Below the pieces are notes generated by a model. The model searched no databases. It was not told where the DNA came from and saw nothing but the letters and a program-made list of their open reading frames with translations. 6,876 bases of DNA from Candidatus Omnitrophota bacterium. GTDB taxonomy: Bacteria > Omnitrophota > Gorgyraeia > Gygaellales > Profunditerraquicolaceae. The stretch lies in the NCBI GenBank assembly GCA_026387485.1, contig JAPLLQ010000085.1, positions 1 through 6,876 on the forward strand, in the 5' to 3' direction. The first letter of the stretch is position 1, and each line of letters opens with the position of its first letter. This document shows positions 6,001 through 6,876 of the stretch, piece after piece. A program made the translations under genes and the position numbers.

Positions 6001-6876
6001 TGGCGTCCCAGAGACTAAAAGGAAGATATCCTTTTGTCCCATCATGTTCTCCATAAAGAACCGGCAAATTATTATTCGGCTCGGATGGCTGTAGATTTAA
6101 TCCTAACCTGAGCCCTATCGCTTGCCCTATCTCATAAAATGGGATTATGGGAATATCCGTTAAGGATACACTCCCTTTATCGTCGGATATAATTCCCTGC
6201 CGGAACAATTCATCCACGACTAAATGAAATCCGAGACCATAAATACCTCTGTTCCTTATAATTTCGCTAATAAATTGTTTTAAAGCCTCGCCTTTCTCAA
6301 CATCTATGCTAATTATTAAACTGTTTTCCGGCCGGTGCCTTCCGAAAAACGGAGTACCGCCTGTTCCATACAGATTTAGTTCGATACGCCTTATACCGCA
6401 ATTGAGCATGGCGCGCTTAAAGCGCTGGCCGAGCTCCGTCTCTACAATCTCTTTTTCCACACCGGCCTTTATTTCATTACGATTAACCAAGACTATGCCG
6501 CTACGAGTAAAATCTATCTTCACAGCCACCTCTAGCCGACGTTCACTAACTTCTTCTGTCTCTCCTTCCTGATTTCTGGCCATGGGAATATCTGACACTG
6601 AGTTATCTTGTTCATCTATCTGGGCTCCGAAATAATGCTCAGGAGTCAACTGACCGAGTATCGCAATAAGAGGACGATAACTTGGGTCTTCTTTTCTATT
6701 AGAGATATGCCAGAGATAGCGATTAGCGCGAACTTTTTCCGGTCCCTTGGCATAAAGAGTATTCATCGGAAATTTCTCTGCCTGTAGAACCTCTATAGAT
6801 TTTAAAGACTCCAAACATAACCTTCCTTTTAATAACTCAACCGGTACACCGGAGAAATCAATAAACCCGTAAGAAG
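1..6876 (-). CDS. Internal part of a giant multidomain membrane-anchored protein (partial at both ends)
   Basis: The minus frame using plus-strand codon positions 2-4 through 6872-6874 has no stop codon, giving at least 2,291 residues. Chance openness over this length is negligible, and the translation shows recognisable domains throughout: an MtaA-like methyltransferase, a winged helix, three tandem repeats, an HTH, a membrane hairpin and Ala/Pro linkers. Neither the true start nor the stop is in the window. The internal Met at 5393-5395 (res. 494) has no good Shine-Dalgarno sequence, and coding clearly continues upstream of it. The whole-protein function is unknown. The hairpin implies membrane association. 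Very long ORFs of this mosaic type are known from Omnitrophota, so I infer that origin. Alternatives are a fusion caused by misassembly, or a recently fused operon, but the linkers argue for a genuine mosaic. I am very sure it is coding and unsure of its role. Confidence 0.95.
2..340 (-). other. C-terminal segment of the fragment with HEVGE motif (possible metal site)
   Basis: A beta-rich start (GGHITLGPAKAKTLEITYGG, SVVLRIVPKG, RLIRLDTDDRRLVIEVES) leads to LYHEVGELIAYAIKW and then LAHKEADSLAAK at the window edge. His2262 and Glu2263 (HE, codons at 89-91 and 86-88), Glu2266, His2282, Glu2284 and Asp2286 are candidate metal ligands. The order HExxE followed by a helix and a second His/Glu recalls zincin-like or related metal-binding helices, but it is not the classical HExxH. 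The domain probably continues beyond position 1, so its full form cannot be seen. Confidence 0.35.
341..400 (-). repeat. Ala/Thr/Pro linker, copy L3 of the recurring linker motif
   Basis: This encodes VTLADAAPTAGNRAATPTLG (res. 2159-2178). The plus-strand GGGGCTGCGTCCG at 378-390 corresponds to GGGACTGCATCCG at 3054-3066 and shares GGGGCTGC with 1113-1120. All three are in the same codon phase. It separates the unassigned segment from the last domain. Confidence 0.5.
401..904 (-). other. Unassigned soluble segment after the membrane hairpin (res. ~1991-2158)
   Basis: The segment begins with a polar stretch (SDTADHNRSGEPLSEEQARK) and a helix (KLVLQKLFAETVLELEKIG). A beta-like part follows (ITVEVDILKM, then EGIRYKGVAYMNPYSP), and then helical Lys/Asp/Glu-rich sequence (KKWKDGIAVDFYKALDDFKE, KKVMRVLVEFVEDFVSHVNY). 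It looks like a small alpha/beta domain with helical extensions. I recognise no catalytic motif and do not name it. Confidence 0.4.
905..1069 (-). other. Two-helix transmembrane hairpin (res. 1936-1990)
   Basis: Two hydrophobic helices are predicted. TM1 is LVGAMGIFTLTAIVVSLGIY plus FWL (res. 1936-1958, 1001-1069). TM2 is LAGLLTAGMFFCGVAVSSV (res. 1972-1990, 905-961). A 13-residue loop, QVGGLWANPVSVD, joins them. A hairpin puts both flanks on the same side of the membrane. I infer the cytoplasmic side, since Lys/Arg lie just outside both helices and none lie in the loop. These are the only clear membrane segments in the window, so this is the anchor of this part of the giant protein. Confidence 0.85.
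1079..1168 (-). repeat. GC-rich Ala/Ser/Pro linker, copy L1, with two palindromes
   Basis: This encodes QPQALSASSGTVSPVAAAPA and onward to GKEPQS (res. ~1903-1932), a flexible linker between the HTH and the membrane hairpin. Its DNA is visibly more GC-rich than its surroundings. It carries two perfect inverted repeats: CCGCAG-GGG-CTGCGG at 1108-1122 and GGGACA-C-TGTCCC at 1129-1141. The first overlaps the motif shared with linker L2. No T-run follows, so it is not a terminator. The arrangement looks REP-like. Confidence 0.6.
1214..1351 (-). other. Sigma-70 region 4 / LuxR-like helix-turn-helix (res. 1842-1887)
   Basis: LESLNPQEVSIADMILEGKA followed by GNEIILKCKCSAGTI and HMIKEKFRKSL matches the pattern L..L...E..I..M.l.G.s..EIa..l..S.gTi...k.k....L of sigma region 4 and LuxR C-terminal HTHs. 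The trihelical spacing is correct, and a preceding helix (DLYREFASRDIWEQIGAV) may belong to the fold. Two Cys in the turn (CKC) are unusual. An Ala/Ser/Pro linker and a membrane hairpin follow directly, an order like that of membrane-tethered one-component regulators. DNA binding is possible but unproven, and the domain may have been co-opted for protein contacts. Confidence 0.68.
1484..1535 (-). repeat. Truncated fourth repeat copy (first strand region only)
   Basis: NPVSVLKILEIGKVRRLAAK aligns with the start of the repeat (KRITVLDIDDSPGRRIIGEL). Its VSVLKI lies at 1511-1528, exactly 372 bp from ITVRDI of R3. No PDL, Trp or FQIG blocks follow; the sequence moves into the helix-turn-helix region. 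This may be a capping element or a relic of a fourth unit. Confidence 0.5.
1556..1927 (-). repeat. Tandem protein repeat R3 (123-124 aa unit)
   Basis: The third copy has RHITVRDI (Ile codon at 1898, 372 bp from R2), IPPDIAGLRIGVTNRMGCI, YTWYPLGFREAGW (Trp at 1685), CYVFTADFIKDGR and KTFQIGPYT (Phe at 1589). The Trp and FQIG anchors are 369 bp from R2, so one codon was lost between the ITV strand and the Trp. Copies match at the protein level but their DNA has diverged, so the duplications are old and the units have been kept by selection. Confidence 0.92.
1928..2299 (-). repeat. Tandem protein repeat R2 (124 aa unit)
   Basis: The second copy has KRITVLDI (Ile codon at 2270), GRRIIGELIYP, VPDLTGLRLGTT, GGIFIVP, YWYPLDLPPEAGW (Trp at 2054), FEFTVEFTK and FQIG (Phe at 1958). 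It is the fullest representative of the repeat. The consensus is roughly GR.I.V.DI...G....GEL...P, PDL.GLRLG.T...G.I, Y.WYPLGL.EAGW, G.Y.FTV.FTK and FQIGP.T. The absence of Cys pairs fits a reducing compartment or a disulfide-free beta fold. Confidence 0.92.
2300..2647 (-). repeat. Tandem protein repeat R1 (~116-124 aa unit)
   Basis: This is the first of three consecutive copies. Anchors are GRIMLGELL, LPDLKWVWLGKTDGSGEI, YRWKGLGLSDEGW (Trp codon at 2426), IYEINVQFTKEG and FQIGP (Phe codon at 2330). The GEL and Trp anchors lie exactly 372 bp from their R2 counterparts. R1 is the most divergent at its start, where the ITV.DI strand is replaced by SRPPDS. The pattern of short alternating strands with Gly turns suggests a beta-sandwich (Ig- or carbohydrate-binding-like) unit. 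This is inferred from the pattern only, and I do not recognise the family. Confidence 0.88.
2648..2842 (-). other. Basic helical connector between winged helix and tandem repeats (res. ~1345-1409)
   Basis: The segment is helical and strongly basic (SRKQFIMIKALLALKYQRG, then KKNSRGNAKETII). It ends in a Pro/Ser-rich stretch (RTPPDGMISRPP) that leads into the first tandem repeat. The basic helices may be the C-terminal part of the winged-helix domain. No motif is recognised. Confidence 0.4.
2843..3010 (-). other. Winged-helix-like domain (res. ~1289-1344)
   Basis: The stretch reads like a small winged helix-turn-helix. There is a first helix (GSPYSVFLKLEGG), then a TLDEL helix, then a recognition-like helix (KKETLQNDLYILV). 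A hairpin wing follows: GGVVEADASGTHYRM, a close match in pattern to the aGlVe...g.hYrm wing of ArsR/DeoR-type regulators. Such folds bind DNA in regulators but also serve as protein-interaction modules. In a giant protein the second use seems at least as likely. It follows an Ala/Pro linker, which supports an independent domain. Sequence alone does not show which family it belongs to. Confidence 0.6.
3038..3073 (-). repeat. Ala/Pro interdomain linker, copy L2 of a recurring linker DNA motif
   Basis: This encodes APTDAVPAVKAD (res. 1268-1279). The plus-strand sequence CACCGCAGGGACTGC at 3047-3061 matches CACCGCAGGGGCTGC at 1106-1120 at 14 of 15 bases and in the same codon phase. It is followed by ATCCG, as the linker at 378-390 has GTCCG. 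It is GC-rich compared with the flanking gene. It separates the unassigned segment from the winged-helix-like domain. Confidence 0.6.
3075..4183 (-). other. Unassigned segment after the methyltransferase domain (res. ~898-1266)
   Basis: The segment starts with helices that look TPR- or HEPN-like (EADYLIQRAQAAFKGGLYKD, about res. 902-921) and continues helical to about 3850. It then becomes mixed alpha/beta. Two elements hint at a Rossmann-type fold, possibly a degenerate SAM-dependent methyltransferase: a beta strand ending in Asp (QQVIGID, Asp1123 at 3506) and a later strand HFDVIIAMSN (res. 1241-1250, 3125-3154), typical of the FDVI motif IV. Between them lies YFGEADYGYVAKALKEF, loosely like a CheR GEEPYSxAxxL motif. 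There is no clear Gly-rich SAM loop, so I do not name the domain. An inactive or divergent domain remains possible. Confidence 0.3.
4184..5263 (-). other. MtaA/CmuA-type (uroporphyrinogen decarboxylase fold) corrinoid methyltransferase domain (res. ~538-897)
   Basis: Family members MtaA and MtbA move a methyl group between a corrinoid protein and a thiol acceptor, using a zinc-activated thiolate. They share the TIM-barrel fold of HemE. Landmarks appear in family order: WLPLLGYAAG near the start; DLTCEAEA at res. 604-611; a dGRLKVYLKALE-type segment; GPYTLCGELMGG from res. 694; DAGADAVMILDPHAS from res. 740; and a zinc site made of His795 and Cys797 (LMHTC, 4484-4492) plus Cys878 (VATACDIPASTP, 4241-4243). 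The spacing is typical of the H-x-C...C group rather than of HemE, which lacks zinc. The length of about 350 residues is full size. All three ligands are kept, so catalysis is plausible, but no corrinoid protein or partner MtaB is visible. The substrate is unknown. Confidence 0.87.
5279..5371 (-). repeat. Interdomain linker DNA with REP-like motifs (res. ~502-532)
   Basis: The linker before the methyltransferase domain encodes a Ser/Asn/Pro/Ala-rich stretch (GDGSVFPAAEINNSDPVSLP) with no predicted fold. On the plus strand it contains GGGGTCAGAATTATT at 5291-5305 and AACAGAACCGTCCCC at 5324-5338. A degenerate relative of the first, TTCAGAATTAGTTATTTT, lies at 5351-5368. From memory, similar GGGGTCAGAATT and GAACCGTCCCC strings recur as short interspersed (REP/RAYT-type) sequences in bacterial metagenomes, but I cannot verify this here. 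If so, a small mobile repeat was translated in frame and now acts as a linker. Confidence 0.4.
5396..5689 (-). other. Charged helical segment (res. 396-493)
   Basis: From the Phe codon at 5687 to just before the Met at 5393 the protein is dominated by Glu, Ala, Leu, Lys and Arg, with amphipathic periodicity (EEILARLSQLEAEGELEAEA, then KTMAVKEFIERLFHEAEV and KMREKIAAAISNLKQAL). This predicts long helices, possibly a short coiled coil or helical bundle separating the N-terminal segment from the methyltransferase domain. Few prolines occur within the helices. No family is recognised and no function is proposed. Confidence 0.55.
5690..6874 (-). other. Unrecognised N-terminal segment of the fragment (res. 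1-395)
   Basis: This is coding sequence that I cannot assign to a family. It looks like folded, mostly soluble alpha/beta protein with no membrane segment. The first part has alternating beta-like stretches such as RRLEVAVKIDF and RRIELNLYGTGG, then a helix-rich part (EALKQFISEIIRN). The part at about 5860-6061 is unusually rich in Trp, Tyr, His, Gly and Pro (GYLPFSLWDAIHPYTPGF, DGSWYNYCFRWQPF). That composition suits a compact ligand- or sugar-binding or catalytic domain, but I see no diagnostic active-site motif. A segment PFYEIGQAIG near 6134 weakly resembles the HEVGE segment near position 89. The segment passes directly into charged helices without a Pro/Ala linker. Confidence 0.5.

Noticed and set aside
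5824..6054. 76-residue minus-strand ORF in another frame
   Set aside because: It overlaps the long frame out of phase, and no ribosome binding site or motif supports it.

Overview
The window lies entirely inside one enormous protein-coding gene on the minus strand. In the minus frame whose codons occupy plus-strand positions 2-4, 5-7 and so on to 6872-6874, I found no TAA, TAG or TGA. That is 2,291 consecutive sense codons, with neither the start nor the stop of the gene in view. No other frame holds a convincing gene. I see no promoter, ribosome binding site, terminator, tRNA, rRNA, CRISPR array or insertion sequence. Residue numbers below are fragment numbers: residue 1 is the codon at 6872-6874 and residue 2291 is the codon at 2-4.

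Organism: moderate GC, a very long multidomain ORF, unrelated domains joined by short Ala/Pro linkers, and an embedded MtaA-type uroporphyrinogen-decarboxylase-fold domain all suggest an uncultivated bacterium. Candidatus Omnitrophota (former OP3) is my best guess, because giant ORFs are known from that phylum. This is an inference, and no taxonomic marker gene is present.

Layout in protein order (high to low coordinates): an unrecognised N-terminal segment (res. 1-395); a charged helical segment (396-493); a linker whose DNA carries REP-like motifs (about 510-532); an MtaA/CmuA-type methyltransferase domain with its zinc ligands (about 538-897); a long unassigned segment (898-1266); an Ala/Pro linker; a winged-helix-like domain (about 1289-1344) and helices; three tandem ~124-residue beta-rich repeats and the start of a fourth (about 1409-1797); a sigma-region-4/LuxR-like helix-turn-helix (1842-1887); an Ala/Ser/Pro linker; a two-helix membrane hairpin (1936-1990); an unassigned soluble segment (1991-2158); a third linker; and a last segment with an HEVGE motif.

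How the parts work together cannot be read from the sequence. One polypeptide combines an intact-looking corrinoid-methyltransferase fold, two DNA-binding-like folds, repeats and a membrane anchor. That points to a membrane-associated mosaic assembled by domain accretion. The shared DNA in the linkers may be a trace of that process.
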